From assembly GCA_003116995.1 (NCBI GenBank), contig BDSL01000011.1:682001-746000 (forward strand): a DNA stretch of 64,000 nt, in the 5' to 3' direction. The notes under the pieces are model-generated. The model saw nothing but the letters and a program-made list of their open reading frames with translations. It ran no database searches and was not told the origin of the DNA. Numbering within the stretch: the first letter of the stretch is position 1; each line of letters begins with the position of its first letter. This document shows, in pieces, positions 31,701-44,500 of this stretch. The translations under genes and the position numbers were made by a program. This DNA comes from Yamagishiella unicocca. Taxonomy: Eukaryota > Chlorophyta > Chlorophyceae > Chlamydomonadales > Volvocaceae.

Positions 31701-33386
31701 CATTTGACCTGCTGCTGCTGCGGTCGTGGCGACCCGGTAGCAGCAGTCCCTTGTACGACGCCCACAGCCCGGTCCCTCGTACAGTGTCCCCTCCTCGCAC
31801 CCCAATCCCCCGCAACCCGGCCCCCCTGCTGCCCTCGCACCGCACACGGCAGCACTGTGTGCTGACGCCTCCCCAGCAACCCTCCTCCCTCCCTCCCCTC
31901 CCTCCCTGACCCCCCGCCTCAGGTGGGGTGCCTGCTGGGCGGCATCGCGACCTTCCTGGTGCAGAAGAACCGGCAGCTGCTGATTGGCAGGTCCATGGCG
32001 CCTGCTGACGTGGCGGCGGTGCAGGCAAGTGGCGGGCGGGCGGGCGGGGCGGGCGGGCGGGGATCCCCGCTGACACCGGTAACGATAGCCAGCCCGACGG
32101 AGCGACCATGATGGCAGCGGCATGACCTGTTCACACGTCGTGGCAAGGCCAAACGCACCCCTTCCTCCCATCCCCCAACAACACCCACCCTCCCTGCAGT
32201 CCCTGCTCCAAGCCGACCCGGTTGTTGCCTTCGTGACGGACACCAAGACGGAGGAGCTAGGTCCCGCGATGTACCGCTTCAAGGCGGAGGTGGCCTGGGA
32301 CGGTGACCAGCTGGTGGAGAGGTATCTGGACAGGTGGGGGAGTAAAGATAATCCGCGAATACACCTCCAGGGGGGGGAGGGTTAGGGTTGGGTGGCGAGG
32401 CGCTTGGTGGGGGGTGGCTTGAGAGGACCCTGTTGCACGACGTGATTTGGCGGGGGGGAAGGTGCCCGGGTAGGGAAGGACGGGCTTGGACAGGCACGTT
32501 GGGCGGGGGATAAAAGGAAGACCCGTGCACGAAAGGAAAACCGTTAAGAACAGATGGGCGTGGGGGGAAGGGGAGGGGAGGGTCCAGGTAGCCTGCCCGC
32601 AGGGAGCGGGGCGTCGGGCGTGACGGGATTGGGTTTGACGGCGGGGAAAGGCCGGGGGGCGTGCTCACAGCCTGTACGCGCCCGTGCCTGCTCGTACGAC
32701 GTGACGAGCTGTGTACGGCGCCGTGAATCGTGCGCAGGTGCGGGCGGGACCGGCTTATCGGGCGGCTGCAGGCGGCTGCCGAGCGGGGCGACCGGGAGGC
32801 TGTGGAGCGGATGGTCCGGAGCTACGGCCGAGACCTCATCTCGGCGGTGGGGGCGGAGGTGGACCGGATCGAGTCGGAAATCCAAAAGATGAATCCAGGG
32901 ATCCTGTACGTGGATCTCGAAACGGACCGCGGGCGGCACGACCCCTGGCGCCGCGGCGCCCTGGCGCTGGGGATCAGCGGTGGCGGTTACGAAGGCATGG
33001 GGTCGTACGGCGGCTCTATGGACGATGACGTGTGCGGTGCGGACGAGCTCACTTCGCAGTCGGGGGAGGAGTCGGCGGCAGGGGGGAAGGGGCGCGGCGG
33101 GGGTGAGGGGGCGGGTGAGGGCGCGGGTCCAGGGCTGAGCACAGGAGGTCAAGGCGGCGGAGCAGCAGCAGCAGCGGCAGCAGCACCAGCAGCAGCGGCA
33201 GCAGCGGCACCGCTGGACCTCGACTTGGGGAACGATCAGTGGGCGGCAGAGTCAGCGGACAGTGGGGGGGCCAGCGGGGGCGGAGGTGCTGCAGGCGCTG
33301 GCGGAGGTGGAGGGGCGCCGGTGGCTGGTGGAGGGGGGGCTGGCGGCGGCGTTGGGGCGGCGGGGGGCGGTGCGCACAAGGTTTGA
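28707..33386 (+). CDS. SLC30A9: SLC30A9/ZnT9-like cation transporter (CDF family), 5' end unresolved
   Basis: Members of this family move zinc or a related divalent cation; human ZnT9 is mitochondrial. Exons read: 28707-28861, 29609-29721, 30046-30172, 30471-30545, 30741-30920, 31454-31518, 31923-32024, 32200-32333, 32738-33386, at least 533 aa. Family hallmarks are SGSSSMLAEAMHSVADVLNQ (HxxxD), HPYGYARDRFVWSLIS, GIFFLGAG, MDPTTVAVMMEDGGAVLG, ATGNAMWDAAGSI, RFKAEVAWDG and LISAVGAEVDRIESEIQK followed by NPGILYVDLE. This is the ZnT9 order through to its C-terminal domain. An extra tail of about 140 Gly/Ala/Ser-rich residues follows. The intron after 32024 has a GC donor (GTGCAG then GCAAGT). 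The first exon read starts in codon phase 2, so at least one upstream exon is missing; organelle targeting therefore cannot be judged. The gene converges on TRAPPC10. Confidence 0.93.
29386..29456. repeat. (GGT)n/(TTG)n microsatellite in ZnT9-like intron
   Basis: GGT runs broken by GTTGTTGTTG lie in the intron 28862-29608. A second (GGT)n run occurs in the same intron near 29102-29150. Confidence 0.85.
30215..30345 (-). repeat. Copy of dispersed intronic repeat family in ZnT9-like gene
   Basis: It starts GCCGCCGAAGGTCGACATAC, passes through CAGCATGCATCTGGAACCG and ends near ACCCGGGTTTTCCTTGC. Both ends and the core match copies in other introns of this window. Confidence 0.75.
30896..31200 (+). 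repeat. 41-bp tandem repeat of an exon-intron junction (ZnT9-like)
   Basis: The 3' end of the exon (GCGGTGCTGGGCCTTATCAT...GCAG) plus the first bases of the intron (GTGGGCAAGGG) are repeated in tandem. GCGGTGCTGGG starts at 30896, 30937, 30978, 31019, 31060, 31102, 31146 and 31187. All copies but the degenerate last one keep an intact-looking GCAG/GTGGGC donor. The first donor, after 30920, keeps the frame with the exon at 31454. Confidence 0.9.
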
Positions 33387-35545
33387 GCCGCAGCCGACTC
33401 CGGGGTGAACGAGGGGCGGGTGAGTGTGGTGACTTCGAGTGTGTTGTATGTTGCGGCTGTACGGTACGGCCGGTTGTTGGTTGTGGCGTCGTACATGTTG
33501 GACGAAGGCGGCAAATTGGAGGAAGGCACGACATGTCAATAAAGCCGCGTTTCCCGGGGGCCGCCCGCGTTGCTGCGTGCTCCGGGGTCGGGCTGCGGGT
33601 CGGTTGGCTCGGGGCGCGGCTTCAGGCGTGGCGAAGGGCGCTACGAAGGGCCTCTGGCGTCAGATGACGGTGCGACCAGGATGTGGCGCGTGCCGTTGTT
33701 CAGCTCTGACGTCAGGTGACGTGACGTGACGTGACAAGGCGTGGTGCAGCAGCGAGAGGAATGACGAGGGTTGACGTGCTGCCCTGTGTGTGTGCTGCGG
33801 CTTGGACATACCGGCATGCCACGATGCCGTGATGAAGACCATGGACCGGCAGTTAGCACCGCGCAATAACGTCGAGGCGATGTAGACCCGTGCAGCTGCT
33901 GGCGGCTGACCCGGCGGCTGATTACCTTCTCCGCTAGCAACCCTCCAGCTAGCAACCCTCCTCAGCAGGGTGACCCCATCCGGCCCACGTCACCATCACA
34001 CAGTGCGCCACCCTAGCCGCGCCGTCGATCGTGTGCGGTTGTCGATGTCTGTTGCGGTTGGGCGGTTGTCAGTTGTCGCTCACGTTTTTATGACAGTGCT
34101 GTTGTTGTTGGTAACCGCAAACAGTCTGGTCGATGTGCGCGTCCTCGGGCGGATGCCTGGGCGGTCGCACTTTCCTGAACCAACTTCTTTTGTATTCCGC
34201 ACCTGCGTATGTCCGTACATGCTTGTGTCCCTACATGCTGTATCCGCATATGCATGTGGTGTCCGTACATGCGTGTGTTGTCCTAATTATGAGAATATAC
34301 CTGGCCCCCCACCGCCGTTCTTCCGCTCCGTCGTGGTTTCCCTCAACCGAATTGCCGCACCCCCCCCCCCGCGTCTTCGGTTGTCATCAGTGGGTCGCCT
34401 GCTGTGCGGATATGGGAGTGAGAGGTCGAGTGAACTCGTAACCGCAGCCCGTGTTGTAGGTGTTGTCCTACTGAGATCAAAAGTACATAAGGCCCTGGTG
34501 GACTGTGGGACGTGGGGGTTGCGGTAACGTGGTGGTTGCGGTGGTTGTTGTGTGGAGGTGTGCTCCCCAAGCCGACTCGTTGCCGGCGAGTCACGTGTCG
34601 AGGAAGTAACGCCCTAAATGCCGGGGCTAGCTCATGTGCGGCCCGCGCCGGTATGGTCGTTGGTGAGGGCCCCACTGCACTGCGCCCCGCCCCTGTCGGA
34701 ATCGGCGGCTGCGGCCACTCACACCGCCGTGACAGGCGGCCCCCTGAAGCAGACCCATGCGCTGATGTAACGAAAGTTCCCGAGCTTGCTTCTGGAGCCT
34801 TCTATTTTTGGTTTCCGGCAGCTCCAAAGCTACATGAGCCACACAAGGCCACCTGCTACTACTAGCGAAATAGGCAACTCAGCTGGCAAACCGATATCTA
34901 TCTAGCCGGCACCAAGCAGCGGCCCTAGGCAATTCCCATCCAAAGTGGATCAGTATCCAAGCAGCGGCCCTTGCTGCACGCCAGGGGGACCCGTAAAGCG
35001 TTGGAACACGCGGCCCCAGCACAGCGCTGCTTTACTCCACAGAGATAGTCTTTGCGAACGGCTTAGGGCTCGCGTGCGTGTAAGGATGCCAACCTGGTCT
35101 CTGTCCATGTTATCTTACACCTGGGGGCAAAGGCGAACTGGGGGCTGCAAGCGGGCGGCAGCAGCCCACCCGAAGGCATCCAGCTCGGCATCTACACGTC
35201 TGTATCCCCACTGCTCGCTTGGCTTACACACCGCAACAGCAGGAGGGTTCTCTTACCCCTACCTGCTGCCGAAACAGCGTAAGTAAGAACCTAGTTCACC
35301 AAAGCAGTATCAGAATTGTCCTGAACAAGCACTCATGCTCATAAGCCAGCAGAGGCATACAGTGGACGCGCACGGACGCGTACGAGGGGCCTACCTAGTT
35401 CCACCCAACCCCCCTAGCTTTGTCCAAGCGCAAAATGGCAGTAACTGCACTGCACTGTAATTGCATGCACCGGCACATGCCCTGGGCGTTGCAACGAGCA
35501 TCACCACCACTACACCACCGGATTCCTCTTATCATCTCCATCCCG
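33387..35545. other. Intergenic region between convergent genes
   Basis: The 3' ends of the ZnT9-like (+) and TRAPPC10 (-) genes face each other across 2.2 kb. AATAAA occurs at 33538-33543, about 150 bp after the ZnT9-like stop. No gene is seen. Small repeats include TGACG/GTGAC units near 33714-33736, GTCCGTACATGC-type units near 34208-34275 and a doubled AAGCAGCGGCCC near 34913-34970. Confidence 0.6.
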
Positions 35546-38500
35546 CTACAACTGCTGCTGCAGCGACACCACCAGATACTCCGCCGCCGCCGCCTCCTCA
35601 TCCCGCACCTCTCGCAGACCCCGCAGCCGCAACACGGGCGCATGCAGCACACCAGAGGTCATCGGCACCAGCGCCGCCTCCACAACCGCCACACTGCCCC
35701 TCGCCCGACCCAGGCGGATGCTGCCCCGACACCCGACTGCCTGGCGCCACTGCCACTGACACCCGCCGCCGCCGTTGGCGCCGCTCGACGCCGCCGCAGC
35801 CGCCACCGCACTCGCCGGGAAGAGCCCGCCGGCGGCTCCCCTCTCTTGACCGTCCGGCACCTCCACCACCTCATACACAGCGACATCGGATGCGTCGCCC
35901 GCGGAGCCCGCGTGTGCCGCCCCAGCCGGCGGCGGCGCAGAGACCCTCGTCACCAGCCACGTCAGGTAGACTGGCTGCCCCAGCACCGCGCAGTGCGGTC
36001 CCAGCAGCCGAACAGACACCAGGTTGTGAGTCAGCGCGCTCGCGGCGGGGAACTCAAGGAGAAACCCGTGGCTGAAACTGTGGAAGCAGCCCAGAGCGCC
36101 GCCGCCGGCGGCGGCGGCGGCGGCGGCGATGTCGTACGCGCGCGCGCCGGCCGAGTACGCGCCCGTGTGGCTGTACACGTTCGGACAGCCGCCACTGACA
36201 CCCGAGTGCGGCGCCGCCGCCGCCGCCGCCGCCGCCGCCAGCGGCGGCGACAGCCCCGGCGGGCCCCAGTGCGAGGGCGAGTGCAGGTTCGGCGGCGGCG
36301 GCGGCGCCGGCGAGTGCATGGTTCCGGAGCCCAGGAAGGACGTCGCCAGCTCCAGGGAGGGCGCCTCGCCGGCGGCTGTCGGGCCGCCGTGCATCCCCAG
36401 CGGCGGCAGGGGGTACTGGTACCCGCACACCGGCTGCAGCGCGGGACCGAGGAGTTCGCGGGCGGAGGTGGGGCTGGGCCCCCCCGGTGTGATGCTGTAC
36501 GCCATGTGGAGGATGCAGCAGTCGTCGGGGTGGAGGGTGGGCAGCGCCGGCAACGCGTCTGGCAGGAGGGGAGGGAAGAGAGGGGGGAGGGAAGGAGGGG
36601 GGAGGGAAGGAGGGGGGAGGGAAGGAGGGGGAGGGAAGGAGGGGGGAGGGAAGGGAAGGATGGAAAGGGGGGGGTAGGTGGAGGGAGGGAAGGGGGGAAG
36701 GGAGGGGAGGGAAGGGTACAGAGGCGGTTGGGTCGAGGTACGCGGTTGGGTTGGTTGGTCGGTGGGCGCGAGGTGTGTGTATCCCGAGGACGACGATTGC
36801 GGTTGCGTTCGCTGTCGTATACTTTCGTAAGCAGGCTAGCAGCCGCAGCGGGCGGCGGCACGGCACTCACCCGCCGACCGACTGAGCATGAACGCCCATG
36901 TCGCTGCCTCGCCTGGCGCCAGGTGCATGGGCAGCAGCCCCGGCACCAGCATCGTGAGGTACTCGCCCGCGGTGGGGTCACCGCCCAGCATGAGGCCGTA
37001 CTGCGGCTCCAGAGCCACCTCCGTCACCACCACCGGCAGCACCAGACTGCACGTCACAGTGACCGACACCAGGACGTGCATGTCGGGCAGCTGGTGGGCC
37101 TGTGCGGCAAAAGGGCGAGAGGACGGGGACGCGCGGGGAGGCGATGAGAAACCAAGGCCAGGAAACCAAGGATACAGTACTGCGTGCCGATAAGGGCTTA
37201 TGTCTCAGGTTTGAAGCCAGGTGCTCTTATGATTGGAGGCACTTTTTGAATTGGTATTGAAAATAAGTGCTGCCTGCCGTGACATTGGCGTCCGCTCATC
37301 AGCCCGTGGGATCAGCCAAATGTTCGCGCTGACGAGGGATGGCAGCACGTGGGGATGTGCCGCTGCCATATTGCTGTATCTGGGAAGGTGCGGTACGACG
37401 ATGACACGTGCGCGGCATCACGTCATCCCCGCCGTACCGTGGTGCGGACTCTGAAGGGCTGCTGCAGCGGCACCGCCAGGGAGGTCGCGAAGGAGCGCCA
37501 CACGCCTTGCTGCAGACCCTCCACCACCACCTCCAGTTCCAAGGAGGGCAGGGGCCGCTGGCCTGTGGGGAAAGACCGGTGGGGAGGCAGGGAGGCAGAG
37601 CGGGTGGACGGAGGCAGGGCGGGTGGAGGGAAGCGACGGCGTGGCTCGGGCAGCGGCAACCCTCAAGCAGTAACCCCGTGCGAGTGGGAGCGCGAGCGCG
37701 AGTGGGAGTGGGAGTCCACCTCCATCGCCGCCATCGCCCCACTCGCGATTTGGCGTGCGGTGCCGTACGAACTGCCGTACACCACTCGCGATTTGGCGTG
37801 AAGCGCCGTACGAACTTGCGCGCGTCACTCGCGATTTGGCGTAAAGCGCCGTACGAACTGCCGTACACCACTCGCGAGGTGGCGTGGGGTGCGGTACGAA
37901 CTGCCGTGCACCATTCGCTAGGCTGGAAAGCGAATGGCTGGCGGCTGCTTGCATCGCCTGCCTTGCCTCCCCAGACGTGGCTCTCCCGCCCGCCGCTGCG
38001 TTGATTGCTGCTGCAAGTGCCGCACCCTCATACACGGCACCACCCTCATACACGGCGGCGGCAGCACCCTGGTGTCGCATAAAAAGTATGTTACAGCACC
38101 TGCAGCCGCCTCTGCCTCGACCCCTGGTTCCACCCGAGTCCTGAATGCCCGAGAGAATGCTCTCCCCAAAGATGCCGCGCGGCTCGCAGGCCAGCGAGGC
38201 CACCACCCGCAGCTCTCTCACCTGGCGCCGTAAGGCCCTTGTAGCCTGGGTGGGTCTGCCCCAGGGGTCCTGAGTCGCGTCCGCTGCCGGACATGTTCTG
38301 CGAGGGACAGGGAGAGGGAAGGAGGGAGACGGAGAGGGATTGCAAGGAAAACCCGTGTACGAGAGGGAGAGGGATTGCAAGGAAACCCGTGTACGAGAGG
38401 GAGAGGGAGAGGGAAGAGGGTGGGGGTGGGGGTGAGGGAGAGGGAGAGGGGAGAGGAACCGCACGGGACGTGTCGGTGAGTCCGGCGTGGAAACGTGTAA

Positions 38501-41500
38501 TGGTATATGGATTTGGTAGTGCCGGCTATACAAGAACGGCAGGAGCATGATGGGAGGGCCGGCGAAGGTTTGCTGGCGCAAGGAGGCCTGGCTGCCAATG
38601 GGAGGCACGGTTGGAGCCGGGCGGTTAGGGTCGCCCCCCCTGGAGCCGACGGCGTGCGTGATCCTGGCAGACCTCTGCCCCGGGGTGCCTTGGCTACCGC
38701 CGGGACGAGCACGCCCTCGCCACCCGGGATCGCGCTAGCTGCGATGTCTTATTTAGGCAATGCGGCCAGCTGGGAGGAATGGCTTAGCCCTCGTGCTGCG
38801 TACGACACTCGATTCAGCCCCCGCCGGGCCTTACCATCGCATGCCGACTGCTGAGGGGCCGCCTGCTGATGCCGCCAGCGGGCGGGTGGCGGGACGAGGT
38901 GACGCCGGCGTGGGCCTTATTACGTACGGCATACGGAAGTGGATATCCAGGACGATCCGGCCGCGGTACGGCAGTTCGACGCGCGGGGTGTGGGGGGAAG
39001 GGATCAGGCGGGTCGGGTCAGTGTGGGGACATAAGGGGCTTGACGACAGCTTCGGGTTTAGGGTTTTAGGCTTCCCCCGCCCTCTCCCCCTCCTCTCCCC
39101 GCCCTCTCCCCGCCCTCTCCCCCTCCTGTCCGGCGCACACCTGCTGCACTCGGACCAGCTCCAGGGGGGCGTCCAGTGACGCCTTGTCGTCTGAGCCCAC
39201 CACCGTCGCCACCGCCACCCCGGGCACCCACACCGGCAGCCACAGCAGCACGGGCGAGTTCAGGGGGCCGGACAGGGCCTGAGGGGGACAGCAGCAACCA
39301 GGACACAGTACGGCGCTGAGTATGGCGCTGAGTACGGGTAGTTACCGGGTACCCAAGGGGGGGGGGCGCGCAAGCAACCATTGCAGCACCCTCTCATACC
39401 CAGGACGGGGTTCCACGATCTGGCCGACGTCCATCCCGATTTCAAGGGACATGCGAGCCGCATCGCTGCGCTAAAGCCTAAACCGTAAGAGAAGCCGCCC
39501 ACCTGGGACAAGTCGATCCCCTGCCGGCTGCTGAAGGTCCAGCACACGCCAGGTGGCCCTGCTCCTCCTCCTCCTCCCCCTCCTCCCCCTCCTGCCGCAG
39601 CGCCGGGAGTTAGCCAGGCAGCCTCCGCAGCCGCGCGTGGGGTAATGGAGACCCGGGAGGAGGACGCAGGTGCCGAGCAGCTCCCAGCCGCAGCCGCGGC
39701 CGCCGCCGCGGCGGCGGCTGCGGCTGCGGCCTCAGCGCTGGCGGCCGCCCGCCGCAAGTCGACGACCGCGACGCGGCACAGCCCGCCCACGTCTGAGCGG
39801 CGGAAGGTGGGCTGGGAGGACACGGTCGGCTGCTGGAAGGCCGAGGCGGCTGCCGGGGTCGCGAAGGCCCCTGTGCCGATACTGGCGCTGGTGGTGGCGG
39901 GCAGCGGCGTGCCCTCACCCAGCTCTGGAAGGGTGCTGGTGGTGGCGCTGGCGTGGGGCGTGAAGGCGGGTGCGGAGCCGCCGGCTGAGGCCATGGACGG
40001 CATGGCGGAGAGGGGAGCGGCAGGAGTGGAGGCGGGCGGGGGGGGCCACTCGCCCACCCGCAGGGGCGACTGTGCTCGGGCCTGGCAGGGGAGGGTGGGG
40101 GAGGGCGAGGGAGCTTTAGAGGTGAGGCAACGACAGGAGGAGTCACGTGCTAGCTATGTCCCCTTCTCGTACACGCCACCGTGTATCACCATGCTCTCTG
40201 CTTGACACGCACAAAAAACCCGCAAGCCCCTCCCATAAGTCCCTCATTCTCAGTCCCCCCCAGTCCCTCCTCCTCCTCAGTCCCCCCCTAAGTCCCTCCT
40301 CTTCCTCAGTCCCCCCCTAAGTCCCTCCTCTTCCTCAGTCCCTCCTCCCCCCCAGTCCCCCCCCAGTCCTCGCACCTGCACGTGCACTCGGGCGTGCTGC
40401 AGCCCCCACGCGCTGCCGCCCTCGGCCGCGCCGCCCTTGCACGCCCCCTCCCCCCCTCCGAGCTCGTGGTCGTGTTCGTGTTCGTGCCTCATCCCCAGGT
40501 CCACCGGCGCCAGCGCGACCCCCAGCCACTGCGGCAGGCCGGCTGTCAGCGCGCCCCCCACCACCACCGGGGCCGTCATCAGCCGGTTCACCAGCGGCGC
40601 CACCTGCAGAGCCACGTCCAGGTGGCGCACCTCGCCGTCTGCGGGGGGGTTGGTAAGAGAGTCCGCGAATCCACGGGGGGGGGGGGGGAGGGGGTTTGGT
40701 AAGAGAGTCCGCGAATCCACGGGGGGGGAGGGGGTTATAAAGGATAACCCGTGTACGAAGGAAAACCGTCTAGGGCGCACCTCGCCGTCTGCGGGGGGGG
40801 GAGTTACAATACTAGACCCGGTAACGCGACTGGGGAAATGTAGCGTGTGGGGGCGAGGGGGGTTACCATAATAGACCCGGTAACGCGACTGGGGAAATGT
40901 AGCGTGTGGGGGCGAGGGGGGTTACCATAATAGACCCGGTAACGCCACTGGGGAAATGTAGCGTGTGGGGGCGAGGGGGGTTACCATAATAGACCCGGTA
41001 ACGCGACTGGGGAAATGTAGCGTGTGGGGGCGAGGGAGGTTACCATAATAGGCCCGGTAACGCGACTGGGGAAATGTAGCGTGTGGGGGCGAGGGGGGTT
41101 ACCATAATAGACCCGGTAACGCGACTGGGGAAATGTAGCGTGTGCATAGCCTTCGGACACCGGGACGCGCGCGCATGCGACACACACGGACGCGACGACG
41201 GTGGGTGCAGTGAAGAAGAAGAAGAAATGGACTGTATTATGGGGGGGGGGAGGGGGGTGCAAGGATAACCCGTGTACGAAGGAAAACCGTCTAGGGCAGA
41301 CGCTTCGAGATGCATGCTGCGGAACTTGGTTGAGGAAACTTAGACAGGGGGAGAGGTGCCCGACAGCCAGTCTCCCCTGTCCGCACCTGCCACCTGACCC
41401 AGGCCCGCTAGCGACGCCGCCGTGCCGCCCGAGGCCCCGATGAAGCCCAGACCGCCGAACGTGAAGCTCCCGCCGCCGCCCCCGGCGCCCGAGCCCGTGC

Positions 41501-44500
41501 CCCCCACTGCCGAGCTGCCGAGGCCGGCGAAGCCCGACCAGCCGCCAGACAGGGCGCGCACGTCGGCGACCAGCTGCTGCGCCGGTACGACGGGGATGCG
41601 CAGGTCGTACGACCCAAGCGACGCGGAGATGTGACGAGCAAAGTACAGGCCGGGTCGCGCGGGCGCCACTCGGAAGGTGAGCAGCGTAAGGCCCGGCTGT
41701 AGCACGACAGTGCGCGGGTCCGCGGATGCGGATGCTGCTGCTACTGCCGGCGCTTCGCCGCCGTCGGTGTGACCGGCAGCGCTGCCGGGGGCCTGAGGGA
41801 GGAGGGTGGGGTGGCACGGGGGGGTTGTAACCCAGCGTGCTGAGGGGCAGTTCCCTCACTCCCTCCCTCCCAGGCCCGCAGGTGGTCCCCACCACAGGGA
41901 CACAAACCCCGGGAGCACCCGAACCATCTGGACGTGCCGTACTTCCCATACACACACACCTGGACGTGCCGTACTTCCCATATACACACACACCTGGACG
42001 TGCCGTACTTCCCATACCCACACACCTGGACGTGCCGTACTTCCACCAGGTGATGACACGCAAGGTCATCACTTGCCCCCCAGCCGGGGGCTCCGCCGCC
42101 GCGGGTGCTGCCCGGTGACGTCATCCCACCATCGCCGCCGCCGCCACCTGCGGGCACCTCCGACTGCAGGCCCCCCAGCCCGAGCCCAGCCTTGTCGGCC
42201 GCCCCCGCTGCGGTCATGCTGCCGCCCTGCGGCATGAAGGGCGAGGCGCCGAACACGCCCGAACCGCCGGAGGCAGCTTGCGCAAAGGAAGCTGCCGCGG
42301 AGAGCGTGTCTGCATGGGCACAGTTCGGGTTACGTTTGGCGGCAGTTGCAAAAACGAACCGGGGGAGAGGGGTGAGCGGGACGAGAGGAAACCCGTAAGG
42401 AGGGCCTGCCAGGGTCCATTAGCACAGCGCAACGTCGGAAATCGAGATACTGTCAGGCCGCGGGAAGGACAACGCCAATGTTCGTGTGTAACATTCGCGA
42501 GGTACTTTGAAAGGCATCGTCCCGCAGATGAAAAATCCACCGATCCTTATATTTCCAAGGACCCGGAGCTCCACAAGTACGGCACCCGCCCGCCAGCCCT
42601 CCGACTCCCCTCTCTCAACCCAGTTCTCCAGCATGCATTTCAAAATGTCTGTCCTACCGGTAAACGGTTTTTTCGGGCATCCACGGATCTTCCTCGAACC
42701 CTCTCTCACCCGGCCACGACGGCGCCCTCCGGCCCAGCCCGGACGCCTCGGACAGGTTGCTGTAGCTGGCGGCTGTAGTTGCAGCCGCGGGCCCCAGCGA
42801 CAGGCTACTACAGTTGCTGGACACGGGGCGCTCCAGGGCGGCTCGAGAGGTAGCTAGGCGAGATGGCGGCGCGCCGGCGGCGGCTGCGCCGCCGCCGCCG
42901 CCTCCCACGGAAGGCGAGCCGGGCTGTGGTGGCACCTGGTGCGCCGAGGGCCCCGGCGCCAAGCCCTGTTGCATCAGCGAGGGCGAAGAGCCAGCGTGTG
43001 GGTGGTGGTGTTGCTGCTGCTGCAGCTGCGCCTGCATGGTGTGGAGGTGGGGCACCCAGCTGTCAAGGCTGGCGGTGGGCGGCTGCGCAGCGATCAGGTC
43101 CGCGCCGCCGCCGCCGCCGCCGGGGCGGCTGCTCGCGAGGGTCGTGTTAAGGCCCGATGACGATGACGATGGTGGGGGCAATGCGGCGGCGGCGGCGCCG
43201 CCGCCCAAAGGCCCCGGCTGCGGCCGCCATGCCGGCATCGGCGACCCCGAGGGGACGTCGCCGCCTGAGAGGTTCCTGTGGTGCGCCTGTGACTGCGCCT
43301 GTGAGAAGGAGGATTGCGGGGGGCGCTGCATGTGCTGCTGCTGCTGCAGCTGTTGGTGCTGCTGCAGGGACAGGGACATGCTGGGGTGCTGCCCCTGCGC
43401 CGGCACGGAGGGGGCCAGGGAGGGCCCGTGCGCGGCACCGAACGCGCCGGAGATGCTGCCGTTGAGGCTGCGGCTCGTGAATTGCGGCTGCGTGGGCTGC
43501 TGCTGCTGGAGCTGCTGCTGCTGCTGCTGGCGCGAGTGCGCCGGCGCCTGGTTCTGGTAGCCTAGCGATGAGGTCGCGTGCGGGGGCTGTAGCGCCTGCA
43601 GGGTCCCCAGCACCAGGTGCAGGTCCATCAGCGCTACTGCCACCGGTAGGTTGCTGAAGAGCTGTAGCTGCATCGTACACACGTCGCCCACCCGCAGCAG
43701 CTGCGCCGCGCCGGGGGGCGACTTACGAGCAGCAGCTCCGCCGCCGCTGGCGCCGCCGCTGGCGCCGTCGCCGCTGGCGCTGGCGTCAGCTGCGGCGTCA
43801 TTGCGCCCGGGCGCCCCGGACTGCGGGTCTGACTTGTCCCCCGCTACTCCTGCCGCGTCGCCCGCATGCGAGTGCCGGTGCGAGTGCCGGTGCGGGTGCT
43901 GCGGCGGTGGCTGTAGCTTTGCCGGAGTGGCCGGTGGGACGAGGGATGGCAGGCCGGTGTGGGTGTGGGTGCCGAAGAAGCGGCTGGAGCAGCCGGGCAG
44001 CAGCGAAGCCTGCGGGCAGCGGCGGGGCAGCAGCAGCAACGGTGGTAGCACGCACGGGAGTTGGTCGGCGCTCATACGGTCGTACGATCGTACGGTCGTA
44101 CGGTCTCTGGGGTTTGCGTCACCTCCACATCCACGAAATGCGAACTGCGGAGGCGCTCGACGCTTGGGAATGCCAAAGCGTGCGACAACGCCTCCTCTGA
44201 GAGGCTTCTCTTTGTTGTTGTGGCTTCCTAGGCCGGCAATGTGGCGACCAACAGCAGCCCCGATGGGTGCTGCCCGGTCCGACCCCGGTTCGAACCCACG
44301 CCGCGGCGTTCCCCGCGCACCGCACCTGCATCGCCTGCATCGTCCCCAGCTGCAGCACCGCGGAGGCCGGAGGCGCGCGGCGCGGCCTGCTGCCGCCGTC
44401 CGCCGCCAGCGCGCAGCCGGCGGAGGCCATCACGTGCTCCATCACCCGGCGGCGCACGTCCGATTGGCACGCCAGCGGGGGCAGCGACAAGTACCTGCGA

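Noticed and set aside
35420..37147. 575-codon plus-strand Arg/Gly-rich frame
   Set aside because: It is the antisense shadow of the last TRAPPC10 exons, which carry the family resemblance and consistent splice phases.
38870..39000. Minus-strand peptide PYRGRIVLDIHFRMPYVIRP as a TRAPPC10 exon
   Set aside because: No AG acceptor lies in a usable place before it, and the flanking exons 39278-39141 and 38212-38134 join in phase without it.
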